Shown one piece after another: positions 10,000 through 23,754 of a stretch of DNA of 64,000 bases. The notes under the pieces are model-generated. The model had not been told where the DNA came from, ran no database searches, and saw only the letters and a program-made list of their open reading frames with translations. The position numbers and the translations under genes are program-made. Within the stretch, counting starts at the first letter, position 1, and each line of letters starts with the position of its first letter. Location: assembly GCF_964275005.1 (NCBI RefSeq), contig NC_092685.1, positions 26,583,649-26,647,648 on the forward strand, in the 5' to 3' direction. The stretch comes from Diadema setosum (lineage: Eukaryota > Echinodermata > Echinoidea > Diadematoida > Diadematidae).

Positions 10000-12900
10000 T
10001 TGATTGTGAGATCATGTTGTTGCCAAATTTTTACCTCCACGAAATAATCCTTATTACTCTAAAATCTCGTTCTTCAAAATAATCCCCTTAATCAAAAAAA
10101 AGCTACGACTATAATTTTTAAATCTTTTTAAGATAATAAAGATACCACTACCTTTGGAAATGAATGATGTTCCTAGGTGTACTGAGTTTGTACTTAGCTC
10201 TCTTTTGTATCGTCATGTAGGGTAGCCATTTTGTGTCCATTGTTATCGCGCGCCTTCGTATCTTATTATCTCTACTATCTTTGGTACATACCTATCCATG
10301 ACATTTGCTCCTGTGACAATTGCCCCCATGGAGTATCTGCAAGCTAAGCCAAACATAAATTCTATCCTCAAACATTATCCTAACCCAAATCATAATCCTC
10401 GCATCAAACTAAACCTAAAACTCTAGCAAAACCCTAACCCTCACCCTAAGTCATTGGAGAAAATAAGAACAGAGCAATTGTTGCAGGAGGAAATGTCGTG
10501 TCACTGGTACATCCGAAAACGGCTTGCACTGTGCATATTAAAACATATTATGCTAACATGTATTTGTGGTATCGTATATAATGTGTACCGGTGCTGAAAC
10601 TGCACAATTGTTTTAGAGCATTGGTCGCCTTTCAGATTTATTTTTTTCACCAATGAAGTTGTGTTTCTCCCAAGTCTGTCTTGTTTTTTCCTGCATGTAG
10701 GACTTTTCAAAAAGTGCCATGTTCCTCATGGAGGCAATTGTAGGAAACCTATTGTCATTTCGAAAGTTCAGTGTGTACATTACTAGGTAATGCTTGCATA
10801 CGGATGTATGCGCTTGCATGTGGTATGTTAGTAATGACTAACACACCTACGAGAGCATAATCCTGCAGATGTGTGTGTGCGTGTGTGTGTGTTTGTGCAT
10901 GCCGTCAAACCCCCGTTTGAGACGAGACCCCATTGGCAAACGAAGCTGATGGGGTGCTATACCCCCTTAACGAGTCCTCGTTTGAGAAGTGGGAGGATAT
11001 GTATTTGCCCTTTGCAAAATAACTTTCTACTCGGGCGTGGCAAACCTGGAGGCCAAGCCAGGGTTTAATGACTACAACAGCTGTCATATTACGTAAGAGC
11101 ATGATAAGGATATCTGCCTGTGGCAGACCATTCAAAGTGAACTCAATTTTCTCTATTCTTTCTAAAGTTTTTAATTTTGTATTCTAATGAGAAATTCTGT
11201 GGTCATCCGTTTTAAATTTCGAACAAAAAAATTTTGACCCATAAATAACGAAAATACAGGAATAAGAAGGAGAGCATTGTAGAAGTTTGCCGATGCTGAC
11301 AATGCATGCGTACACAGATCGACCACCTGCATGTATACCATGGAGCTACATAGCCCATGCCAAAACCAAAACAATCTCCTCCTCTCGCGGGTTCTCCCCC
11401 CCCCCCCCCCCCCCTTGTGGCGGTGACTGATGCTTAGATTAGGCCAGGGTCAAGAAACGGGTGTTTCATATCTTTGGTTTTAGTCCTTGATTGCCAAGAT
11501 ATACACTGGCATTGTCTACAGGGGTGTAGCTTCTTCAAACGAGAGATTTGCCTTATGTGGTAGAGACTCGAATCACTGTTTGTTTTTTCTTTCAATATAC
11601 ATCATTCATAGGTATTAAGCATGAGCATTGTGTTGTACACAGCACAACAGGCAATGTTGGCAAGGGGAATGTGCTTAGCATGTAGGCGCTTTGACTTTGT
11701 AATGGTCATGTAGGCAATGGGATTTTTTTTCTCACAATGGTCTCAATTATCTGTTTGTCTTTGTTTGGAGGCTAATGAGATTTAGCTGGTTTGAGCATTT
11801 AGTTTACAGCCAGTCATATTAAAGAGTAGTGTAATAGGTTGATTTGTATAGAAGAAATATCAAGACTGCCGAAATTTCTTCAAATTTTATGACATGTCAT
11901 TCCTGATATATTAGTATTTGTTATATCAAGGTTTACTTAGCATCCAGGTGCATGTGTTCAAGCTCAAGGAGAAGCATGCCTTTGTACCAAATGTTCAGAT
12001 ATCATATGCACTATTAATTGCAGTGCTCTCTGAAGAGTGAATCAGAAGTGAAGACTGTAATCTTGAGGTAGGGGTTTTGCTACACACCTCTCATAAACTT
12101 ATAAACATTGTATGACTGATTTGGACTATGGCAAATGCCAAATGACCTATCAAAGTAGATAAGACTTTGTTAGAAGTGGGAAAAATTGCTTTGTCAAATT
12201 TGCCAGCGCAGGTACGCGAGTAAGATACAGAATGTACATGTTTTCCTGTAAAAGTTAACAAGTTTGATATCAAAAGTCATGGCTTATTGATGAATTGTGC
12301 AGATGTTTTATACATGTTTATGTCTGCATGAGAGACTTCTGATCTTTGCATATTTCATTTTTAATTTATTTGAGGAAGGGAATGTATCTTTTAATTGATA
12401 TTTGCAATAAGAAGAATACACAAGCTGTTGGATGCTAATTTATGAGAAGATGGCATTGACCCTGATGGTGATTGATCAGCACACAACATCAGAAAAAAGG
12501 AAAATGTAAGTAAATGAATAAATGAATAAATACAGAGAAAAATGAACAGTAACAGAAATCAACTGTGGAAATTGATGTATAATGATTAGATAAAGAACAA
12601 TGTTCAATTCTGTTGGAGTCGATTTCTGTGCAGGACACATACATACGTAAACTGAGAAATGTGAATAGTACTGGTAATTATGATACACAGCTGGTTCAAC
12701 ATGCTAATTTTTTGTGTTGTTGTTTGTTTGTTTGTTTGTTTTGTTATGTTTTTTCTGTCTGTAGGAGGAAAGTACATTGTCTTCGTATAGAGCCAAGTGG
12801 TCATGACAGGTGCAGGCATGAATCAAGATGTGTGTAACTTCCTCTCATACCATAGACAGGGTAAAGAAACATACAGCTGTACTCCCAAAAATAAAAAGAG

Positions 12901-13350
12901 GAGAAGTAGACTGGAGTTTTGCTATTGTGTAGGCTAAAACAAGAGAAGTACACTGGATTTTTGCTGTTGTGTAGGCTGTAAGGAATTCCTCATCTTCCTG
13001 TAAACTTCCAGCAGGGGGTGACATTTACATATTTGTGCTAAAAGCAGTTGATGCCTCTTTCCTGTAATCAGTATGTAATTCAGTGGACGCATGCCAAAGA
13101 ATGAAATAAACAAATGATTCATTCAACTGGCAGTGCATTGGATTGTGTCTGTGGATGTGCGTTACAGTGGTGTATTTGTCTTGTCAATAAAGGACTACTG
13201 CCTTTGTAATGATTTGCAGCAAAAGTTAACATTATTCAATGTTGATTAAAATGTTCTAAATTTTCTTTACAAGTTCAAGTCGGCTTTTCCTTAATGATTG
13301 TCAATCTGTAAGAATTATGTGCTTGTCTTTAAACTTTTGATGAAAAATTA

Positions 13351-13557
13351 CTTTAAAACGAGGAATGTTCGCGTGCATTTTAATTTTTCGAATTTCGCGA
13401 GCACCAAGATTCACGAAATTAAAATGCACGCAAAATTTCTTGTCTACACTATATGAATTGAACGCCAGTGGCAATTCGCGAAAGTTTCATGCCACGAAAA
13501 AGGCCGACGGCTCCAATTCGCGAAAATTTCGTGCCGCGAATATATCATGTTTTACAG
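13351..13557. mobile_element. CTGTAAAAC MITE family, copy B (TA target), intact
   Basis: Starts CTTTAAAACGAGGAATGTTC and ends TATCATGTTTTACAG, flanked by TA on both sides. This least disturbed copy provides the uninterrupted sequence CCGCGAATATATCATG that matches the insertion point of another element at 56029. Confidence 0.88.
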
Positions 13558-14097
13558 TATGTAGTAGATTCTGATTTAGCAAACTCCTCTCATGGCAATT
13601 TTTTCTTCTTCAAAGTTTACACTCTCTTTGTATTTTCTAGGCCCTGATATAAAATTTCAACACAGTACAGTGATTCACTGGAACTGAGGAATTTGTTCTG
13701 AACAAGGGTCCACTGTATCAGCGGCAAAAGGACACTGTCTGCCATGTGAAAAGTGTGCATAACTATTCCTTTATGTGTTTGTCATGGCAACAAATAATGG
13801 AAAACAAAGGCAACGTGTTTGTACACGTGAAAGAAAGATCACACAAGTCAAAACGGATGATTTCGTCCACAGACTTGAATAATATTGTAGTTTGGCAACA
13901 TTGCATATTCAGCAAAATCCCTTTATCTCGTACATATATTTGGGTATTCTGATACACAAAACATACCATTTACAGATGCTGCATTACTTCTTTGATATCT
14001 ACAAATTAATACAGCCATATCAAAATTTATATACCTTCCATACGTTTCAGGCTGTTAAACAGAGATCATATATTTTCCTCAAGTTCTGTGTACTGTA

Positions 14098-14969
14098 CAG
14101 TATGTCCCAAAAAAAATTACAACGGGGCTTTCCGCAATGATATCTTTAAAAATAGTGAATCAATCTACATAGAAATTCAGGGTATGAAACTATAACTCAT
14201 TGCCCACATCTTACAGAAAACCCCATTCGATTTGCTTCAGTGGTCAAAGAGAAATGAGGGATTTTGTAGAGGATGTCGGGGAATCTCTTCTGTCCAAGTT
14301 CTGTCTATTACTCACACACAAGATCATCAAAATGCTAAACTCCGATTCATGACATGCTTTACAACAATCCACATTTCTCTGTGACCGCTTAACCAATTCG
14401 AATGGGGATTTCTGCAAAATAGAGCTAAAATGTTATACTTTAAGACCCTGAAGTAGCATTTTAAAAAATAATCATATTGGGCGTTATCAATGCGAAAATC
14501 TGATTGTAATTTTTTTTGGGACCTCTGCAGTAAGTCACCCCAAAATTACAATCAGATTTTTTTCGAATTGATAATACCAAATAAGATCAACCTGTCTAAG
14601 TGCTACTTCAGGGTCTTAAAATATAACATCTTAGCTCTATTTTGCAGAAAACCCCATTCAATTTGGTTAAGCGGTCACAGAGAAATGTGGATTGTTGTAA
14701 AGCATGTCATGAGTCTGATTCTTCCAATTTTAGCTATTCAATGCTCTTGTGTGTAAATAATAGACAGAATTTGGACAAAAGAGATTCCTGACATCCTCTA
14801 CAAAATTATTCATTTCTCTTTGACCACTGAAGCAAGTCGAATGGGGTTTTCTGTAAGATGTGGGCAATGAGTTATAGTTTCATACCCTGAATTTGTATTT
14901 AGATTGATTCACTATTTTTAAAGATATCATTGTGGAGGACCCCGTTGTAATTTTTTTTGGGACATACTG
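14098..14969. mobile_element. 872-bp near-palindromic Tc1/mariner-type element inserted in another MITE
   Basis: Termini CAGTATGTCCC and GGGACATACTG lie at the TA dinucleotides 14096-14097 and 14970-14971. The arms match inverted for over 400 bases (AATTACAACGGGG, GAAAACCCCATTC, GACCACTGAAGC and others), meeting near 14535, where ATTACAATCAGATT pairs with AATCTGATTGTAAT. It carries no transposase frame. Confidence 0.88.
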
Positions 14970-15198
14970 TATATGCCAAATATTTAGCGAGATTTTTATT
15001 TTCGTGAATTTTGCAAGTCGGGTGCTATTCGCAAAATTATCGCATGAAAATATTGATACTGATCCCGATATAAATGTGACATACATGTATACATTTCTCC
15101 GTTCAGTACTCCAGAATTATGAATTTAACCACTCATGAAATTGTCGGAAAGTCCCATTTTGCGAAAATTCAGACTCGCTAAATGTATGGCGTATACAG
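14970..15198. mobile_element. 232-bp TA-target MITE split by the 14098-14969 element
   Basis: The right end GGCGTATACAG is followed by TA at 15199-15200. The matching left end should read TACTGTATA and then TGCCAAATATTTAGC. Its first bases TACTGTA sit at 14091-14097, on the far side of the 872-bp element, and the remainder resumes at 14970. A diverged fragment of the family lies near 60900-60990. Confidence 0.8.
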
Positions 15199-16835
15199 TA
15201 ATCGTGTGTCATTCTATCTGATTTTCCTGTATCAGTATCTTTCCTAGTTGGGTCTGGTATCAAACGTAATGCATAAATGGCACAAGCACAGTGTACCTGA
15301 AACAAGCATAATGCCGTGTCTATGACATAGACAGATCAGCTGATGTTTCACAGAAGGGCAATCAGGAGAATAGGTTGGGTAGGAGATGCATTTATTTAAA
15401 GTACCGTAAAGACTCGTGTTTAAGGTGTGCCTTTTTTGTTATAGCAAAATCAGCCTGTCCTCAACAGGTTAAAATTGCGAGTCTATGTGGAAGTTGGCCC
15501 TATTGAATGGGGGGGGGGGGGAGGGGGGACAGATGAACACAACAGCAGAACACTCATCAAAATGGAGCTGAAACTAGGAAAATTATGGATTTTTAAAGTT
15601 GATTCTACTCACAGGAGGAGAAAAAAAATGGTAGAACTTTCATTAAAATGAAGCTTAAAAAATGGCAAAATTGTGGCTTTCGAAGTTACACACTTTTTTT
15701 TTTTTTAATGGCATTGATACTTAGAAAATGGCCGCACTTGGAAAATATTTCACGTTTTTGCCACAAACTACACAAGTCTAATTGGTTTGAAAGTTTGCTG
15801 CATGCAACTTTGACAATGATGGAAGCCTGACAAGCTTCATGTGGAGTGTGGTTGCGCAGTGTACAAGTGGAAGTCACATTACGGATACTGCCACAGTGGG
15901 GGTTCTCATTGCTAATTGTCCCAGAAGACTTCAAGCAAATTTGAATTATGCCATGTGATTTTTTCTAGTGATGTTTGGATGGATTTGGATGCAGTTGTCT
16001 CACGACTTTCCCTGAAATGCCATAATTTTTCATCAACAGTATGAATTCATGGCCCCATTGGTAAGTCAGGAAATATCAAGTCTATGACCAGTCCTTCATA
16101 GATAGGCCTGGATGTCATGTTTTCGACAGACCATCCCTAAAATGATAAATCGAAATCTCTCATATTTCACAATCATGTGAAAGGAAACGTAGAATAACAT
16201 GCATGCAGGAAGGGTTTATACTACATCTATGTCAAGACAAAGTTTTGGCAATCCTCTCTTGAATACAAGTATTCTTTTTTTTTATATACGATCAAGAGCA
16301 ATCTTGATCCCAAGTGTTGGGATCTTGCGCCATGCACATGTGTTTGCCATATATTTACCCTTTAATGAGACAAGATTTTTTTTATTTTCAGTTGAAAAGT
16401 AGATTGTTCATATGTACCTAGATATGTTGACTCTTTCATATTCAATCATTTAAGACAAGTTTAGAATGTCTCAATTTGGCTTTTAACTTGACACACTCAA
16501 CTCTTTTTTTGTTGTTGTTGTGTCTTCAAAAGAAAAAAAAAAATCAGCACCATGCCTTGATGTGCATTCACAGCCATTCAGAACACTCTTGATAAACACA
16601 TATTTCAGGCAGGGGAAGTTTTCTCTCTCATTCCCGATGCTATGAATATTCAACACCAAGGAGGACATCAGCTGCAACACACTACGCCTCTGTGTGTTAT
16701 CTTCCCATCTGCACAATGGAAGGCATCTCTTATGAGTAATTACTCCAGGGGTGATGAATTCGCATTTCTCCAGAAGAGTTCAACATTTCTACCATTGCAC
16801 TTATATCTTGAAGTATCTAAGTGAGACGATACGTT

Positions 16836-16841
16836 TTTATT
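16836..16841 (-). terminator. Candidate poly(A) signal of FIBP
   Basis: The minus strand reads AATAAA about 140 bases past the FIBP stop codon. It is the first canonical hexamer downstream. Cleavage there is an inference from spacing only. Confidence 0.45.
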
Positions 16842-16981
16842 TCGCAACAGATCCATCGTCGCTGGGTGCGATGACATGGTCACCAACACGTGTCAGCTAT
16901 TGACTCCATTGTCACTGTTGAAGTTTGTTTGGTCTCTAATTCTTTGATGGGGGAAACTTGTCCATCTCCTAATGGTCACTA

Positions 16982-19900
16982 TCAGCTGTGATACATGGTG
17001 AGGATGCACTTCCGCAGAGTTGACATGTAGCGCTCAAGGACTGAGTGGAGTCTGGGATTCCTAAAGAGAAAAAAAAAAGTCAAAGGACAGACTCAAATTT
17101 ACAATTAATCAAATACATTCAACTAATGATTTTTTTTTTCACATTTCAAAAGAAAATGAGCGATAAGTGACAAAAAGCAAAAGTCTCAAATTAACACAAT
17201 TGTACAATCTAAAACAGCAGAGCAGTGTTATTGATTTTCAACAGTCATGCCAATCAATGATCAAATACAACATGATTATTTCATATTTCATGTTCATGAT
17301 GTGTGTATGGATTTCAAAAAAAGTCAGTATTTACCCAACATTAATCATTTCGCTAAATATATAAACATAGAAGTCAATGCATAGAATAAGCAATAATGAG
17401 TGATTTCTTCATGTATTCACTGGACCTTACTAATTATTGTGCAAATTAAAGTCTCCTTGATCAATAACTCAACCACACAAAACAGCAACAACAAAGAAAA
17501 CCTCTCTCACAATATTTCGCAAAAACATGTTCTACTGTAAAAGAGGAGATTTTGCAGGAATGATTTTTTTGCACTCGGCCAGGTAAGGTGCACTTCAAAT
17601 CTTTCTAATTTTGCGCACAATCACAAATGAGCCAGCACTTTGAACAGCTAACAGCTGCCACAAGCGGCTGATGGGTTTCGCAGGACATACTACAGTACGA
17701 GACATCTGATCCACAGTGTAACAGCAAATTCATTCACACTACAGGACTAGCAAAGATGAAGAAACTACAAATAACAGCAATTATACCCCTACAATACAAG
17801 TCCATTAACATGAAACATATAACAAAATATTACATATACCAAGCAAAACATTTGTGCACTTCTATTTTTGTGTCAATTTCCATTGACACAACATCTGCAT
17901 GGGTGTATGCAAGGGGGGGGGGGGGGGGGGGGGGGGTCGGGAGGGTCATACGACCCCCCCCAAATTTTCAAAAGGTCCACTTTTTGTAAAAGACAATTTC
18001 TGTTTTTCGAGGGCTTTTTACCCTGGGGTCTATGTACTTTAGGAAGGTGTATGGTTAGCTAGTTAGCAACTTTTTTTAAATGCACTTATGCAGTTTTCAA
18101 CTTACCGATTATCGAACTTACAAGTGACCAACACAGGTTTTATCACCAATTTTAACATGATAAATGGGTTTTTTTTAACCCGTTGAGGACGGTTTGATTT
18201 TGCTACAACACGCAATTCCCATAGACACCTGCCCGAGTATACTCGGGACTCGTCCTCAACGGGTTAAGTATGCTGAAATAGTCACTTTTGTATGCACCAA
18301 ATGGCCCCATTTTAAGATATAAAATTCAAAAACTCCCTACTGTGGGAGGGGGGACACTCCCCTCCCACACCCTCCCCCCGCTCCGTTGCTCCGCTCCCTC
18401 GCAAAGGTAAAGGTCCAAAAATTTTGATTACGACCCCCCCAGAAAAAATCCTGGATACACCCCTGATCTGAGAAAATCTCCACTTTTACAGCACTTCATG
18501 TGATTTATGATTCCAGAACAATATACTGACCTTCCCATGGCCTCGACCTGGAGACTACTGCTGGTGTAGATGGTCAGAAACTTGCCCACGTCATCCGCTG
18601 TCCATCCAGACTGCTTGCATGGCTCAATGATCTGAGCAAGATGAAAACCACAATGCTCATAAACATTACACGCTTTTGGATGGAGCAATGTCACACTGCC
18701 TCATCGTATGATATGCATAATCAGGGGCGGATCCAGGAATTCTGTAAAGGGGGGGCGCAACTGATATTTCTGGTGCCACATTCGGGTTTCATTTCTTTTT
18801 TTTTCTTTTTATTTCTTTTGTTTTTAACGAAAAATAAAGGGGGGGGCGTGCGCCGGCCGCGCCCCCTCTGGATCCGCCACTGATAATGCTTTATAATCAT
18901 CACCCTAGGCCTCATAGTTATTACCCACGGTCGCTGCGTAATGTTTCATGTTTAGATATTGCATATGTACCCCCTCTGATTCCCAAAGGGCATTCTGTGA
19001 GAATTGCCATACATGACAAAATGTCTGTGTAACTTGGACAAAATGTTGTTTTACTGCACGATAGTCAGAATGACGAAGATTATTCGCAGCTTGAAATTTT
19101 CCACATTTCGAAAAATTCCTGGTGCATCGATCTAATACTAAAGTATTATTCATCTCAAAATTAGGGTATACTGATGACTGAACTCTATGAATTTGATGTT
19201 TTATTTAGTGTGGGATTGAAATTGAACTTCTCTTCCTGTTTGTCATTACCTGGTACAATGTGCGGGTAGTTCTACAAGAATCAAAAGATGCTATCTTCAT
19301 CTGCGTAACAACAAAAAAGTGTTCAAATTTGACTTTATGGTCAGAAATGCACTGTACATACTGCACATACTTCAGTAAGTCTTCACTTTCTGATCTCACA
19401 TAAAAATTTTGATGTGCTTAATGACAAGCTCTAGTATCAGAAATAGGGTTAATCTGTCCATGTAGGATGTCAATCATAACCAACATTTGCCTTGGCCTCC
19501 TGTCAAACCTGTCATCTGTAGAAGCCCCATATCTATTCAAAAGCATTTTGATTAATGCAATTGTAATTCTTTTATTACATCTACAACCTCTCTTTGAAAA
19601 AAAAAAAGAAAGAAAAAGAAAGGAAAATAGACTTCTTGGCTGATTGTGGGCTTATATTTCATGATAAAATGAAAAGAAACTAAAACATGCTAAGTTTATC
19701 ACGTATGTTCATGCACAGGATTTCTATGTTACTGCTGTCTCACAGCTACCAACAATGAATCATGCCCAAGGCGATATTGATAATCAAAGAGATTAAATCT
19801 GAGCTGAAAATACACTGTAAAGGTCAACTCTATAATGTATTCCATGTACCTTCTCAACCACGTCACAAAAGAAGTCTCTGAGCTCCTTGGAATGTACCAT

Positions 19901-22900
19901 GCCGCAGGCGATGCTGATGATTGCGCGAGACAAACTCTGAAATTTATAGCAAAATAGAGCTTGAGAAAGGTTGGCAGCCAAATATATTTGGGGTATCTTT
20001 CAGAGACAGAATTTCACAGTATGAATCTATCGACAAATACTCCTATCTCTATTCCCTAAACATATCTACATTAGGAGAGGGGTGTGTTTGATATGATATT
20101 GCTATTTTGGAATGAACATTGTGTATTCATGTAAACCAGACCAAGATCTACTTGCATCAAAATACGGAATGAGAAATTCACAGAGAAGCATCTTCTGCAC
20201 ATGACAGAAAAAGAATCAGTTAAAAATTGTGTTGTTAAATCACTAGGGGCTCAATCTCTGATTACAGTACTAAAGAGGAATTCCAGTTCAGTTATAAGTT
20301 AATCTGATAAGATAAAGCAAAATCTTTTAAGTACACCAGTGAAAGTTTTATCAAAAGCTGATAAAAATTAGGGAAGTTATGAAATTGTGAAGTTTCTCTG
20401 ATTTCTGCAGAACAGTTCTCATGCAGCTGATATGAATATGCAAATGAGTGAGCTGATGATGTTATCACCTTATGATATTTTCCATCGATCGTGAAAAAAA
20501 TGACAAAAATTCACTGTTTCTGTTAAAACATTATGCTATTCCTGACTGACTAACTTCAGAATAATATCAGTTAGATATATACACGCAAGGATTTAATACT
20601 GGGGCATAATTGCATTTGAATGAAAAACTGGAAATGTATTAGATTATATGCACAAACTATATGGCAAGTTGTGAGCAGATGACATCACCACTTCACTATT
20701 TGCATATTCATATTGACTGTTCAACAACCATTTCATGAAAAATTTGGGAAACTTCAAAATGTCATAACTTCCTTAGTTTTCATCCGATTTTGATCAAATT
20801 GTCATTGTTGTGCTTAGAAAATTCTACTCCTTCTTTTCAGACTAATCTTTAACTGCACTGGAATTCCCAATAAAGGGAAAAGGAACAAAAGCAATCAATG
20901 ATATCACATAGTAATATGCTGATGTTACCTTGAAGTCACTTTCTATGTCAGATTGGACTCGCTCTGTGACCTTCCCTTTTACTGCATTGCCCAGGAACCT
21001 GCATCACAAAAACAACACATGAAACAATGTCAATAACAATGAAAATAATAAAATACCGCTTGTATAAAGCTTAATACTGATGTTTCTAAACGCATTAACA
21101 CAGAAAAAAATATTAAATCAAAATACAGCATTATGTAAATGTAACAACAAAAACAAAAATTAGGATTGAGTAAATAGATAAGTTTTCAATTTAAACTTAT
21201 CAATACTTTCAGCAGTTCAGATATAAAGAGGGAGTTTGTTCCAAAGAGATGGAGAAATAACAAAAAAAAAGCCCTGTCACCATAATGGGTACAGGTGCAT
21301 GGACCATGTGAAAGTTGCAGAGTGGAGGGAGAATGGAGAGAACTTGTTGAAGTGGAGGAGCCCAGAGAAATCAAGTCTTTGAGATAAGATAAGGCAAGAT
21401 TATTACATATCTTATAAACAATGAGAAGGACTTTAAAGGTGATATGTTGGTGTAAGGGTCGGAAGCCAGTGGAGGGATTGGAGAACTGGAGTAATGTGGT
21501 CAATATCTTCCATAAACCACTCAGTTCTACTATATGACATTAAAGCATGTTGTATGTTCAATAATGATTTTTATAAAATGGGTTCAAGAATGTAGCCAAT
21601 TGGAAGCGCTGAAATGAGTCACGTGTGCTTGTATTAATTTCTCACTAACATCCGGATCCATGGCCGACGTCACAATGTTTGCACTAGCAGTGCGCACTCA
21701 ATCAGTTGTTACAAGTGCGTCGCGCGCTACTATACGCGCGGCTGTCAATCCTGTAAACAACTTCTAGTTCGCGCTGCCGGCCGGCCTTTCTTGTGCGCAT
21801 AACATGTGTGGCGTACGTATACTCTTATATGTACAGTACTTATATGTGCGGGATTTCCGAGTGCGACGTGTTTGGAACGAACATCTTCGGACATCTTGAT
21901 CCACAAAGGTACGTGAAAAATGTTTTTAGTTTTCGACCCATTTCATAAAACAAATGATGCACAGGATTATTTCGTGGCGTTAGTGGAGACGCAGCTCACT
22001 CTCGGGTATTTACAATGTAGTGCAACATGCACTCGGCTTCGCCTCGTGCATGTTTCACAATTGTAAATACTCTCGAGTGCGCTACGCCTACACTAACGCA
22101 CTCTATCCTGTGCATCATTTGTATAACACCACTTCATGTGCTGCTGCAAATCATGCAGTAGTGCAATAACTTTAACTTTCTATCTTCTTTTCCTTTAAGG
22201 TATCTATGTGTTGCAAGCACTGCTTTTTACTGGATATTGGCATCTTGGCTGAATATGACAACTCTGACAGAATGAAACAAAGATTTGTAAAGACTTTGTT
22301 TTTCACTCTTTGCATTGTTCTCCTAACACATTAATGTATCTCTGAACCCTTTCTTTATACCAATATTCTGATAATAAAACAACTCAACAAGGCAAGTGCC
22401 AAAATGTGTCTCACCCATTCGCGTAGAAGAAATTAATATTTTCTAACTCTCTGAAGTTCATTGACCCCGCCCATGACCTTTGACCTTGTGGTGACCTTCA
22501 ACTCCCCTAGGGACAGTTACCAGCAAAGTTCACAAACAGACAAAGGGATCAAAAGTTATGAGCCATAATCGAAACGCGCCGTAAAAACTAAACATTGGGC
22601 CCTAAAAGTTTGACCCCTGCCAGTGACCTTTGACCTTATGGTGACCTTCAACTACCCAAGGGACATCTACCATCCAAGTTTGGTCACAAACAGACATATA
22701 CATCAAAAGTTATGAGCCATAATCGAAACGCGCCGTAAAAACTTAACATTGGGCCCTAAAGTTCATTGAACCCTGCCTGTGACCTTTGACCTTGAGGTGT
22801 ACTTTATGGTTGGTAAAATGTGTAACTTTACATAACTACTCTTCCCTCCAAGTTTGATTGAAATTGAAGTCCTCAGTAGAGAGTTATTCAAGTTTTTGTA

Positions 22901-23711
22901 GCGTTACGGACAGACGACGGACAGACGGACGGACGGACGACGGACGAACAGAGGCAGCAGGCGATCCCTTAGTCTCCCCGCACCTCCGGTGGGCTTGACA
23001 AAAATGAAATGAAGTTGAACGTAAATAAATGAAAATCATTTCCCCTCAAGTAGTCAGACTATTACTATTCCTTGGGATTTTTTATTATTTTCAAAGCAAA
23101 TATTAACTCTCGTGATTATTCATAACTTCACACATCACTTCCTACTGAAAATACAAACAAACACAGCACTGTCCATTCATATGACAACATGCAATGCTCA
23201 CATTCTGTGCTGATCGCTGGCGTCTTTGTCATAGGCAAGAAATTTGAGTTCTCGCAGCATCTGCAGAAACTCTCGGTCAAAGTCTGCATCCAGATCTTCC
23301 TTCCTGGAGTCTGAGCGGCAAATGAGAAAACAACTGTCTGTTGATATGCACTCAAACTACAGTCAAGTTCAAGCTAGTAACCTGTACTAGCGGTTTGCTG
23401 ATTGCTGAAAGAGATGCAATTTTCCCTAACATACATGACAAGGGAATAATCATGCAGCTGATGCTTGATTCAAAGAACAGTTTAACACCATGTTCAAACT
23501 GACTATAATCAACAGACAAACAGAGCAGCAGAAGTATAGTTTAAATCAGACTGAAGATAAGAAAGATAAAAAATTTCAAAGTGTCAATTGTTTTCATTGA
23601 ATACGGTTAGTGATTCTGTTTTGCAACCACAAGGGTTGATGATATCATCACCTTACAATTCTCCTAGTAGTTCATATGCAAAATTATTGTTGTTGTTCAT
23701 GTTGCTGTTGC

Positions 23712-23754
<43 letters not shown>

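Larger units (their letters stand above)
9138..16981. other. Convergent intergenic region, UBXN1 to FIBP
   Basis: No coding exon is supported here. It must hold the 3' UTRs of both genes. AATAAA hexamers on the plus strand at 10135-10140 and 13186-13191 are candidate UBXN1 poly(A) signals. The rest is MITEs, simple repeats and unassigned AT-rich sequence. Confidence 0.7.

Noticed and set aside
9465-10040. 191-codon minus-strand open frame
   Set aside because: Longest unspliced frame in the window, but it spans a MITE terminus and a hairpin repeat, and the peptide shows no family features. Chance frame.
10370-10450. CCTAACCC-like telomeric array
   Set aside because: Only a few irregular CCCTAACCCT words among unrelated sequence; too degenerate to call an interstitial telomere.
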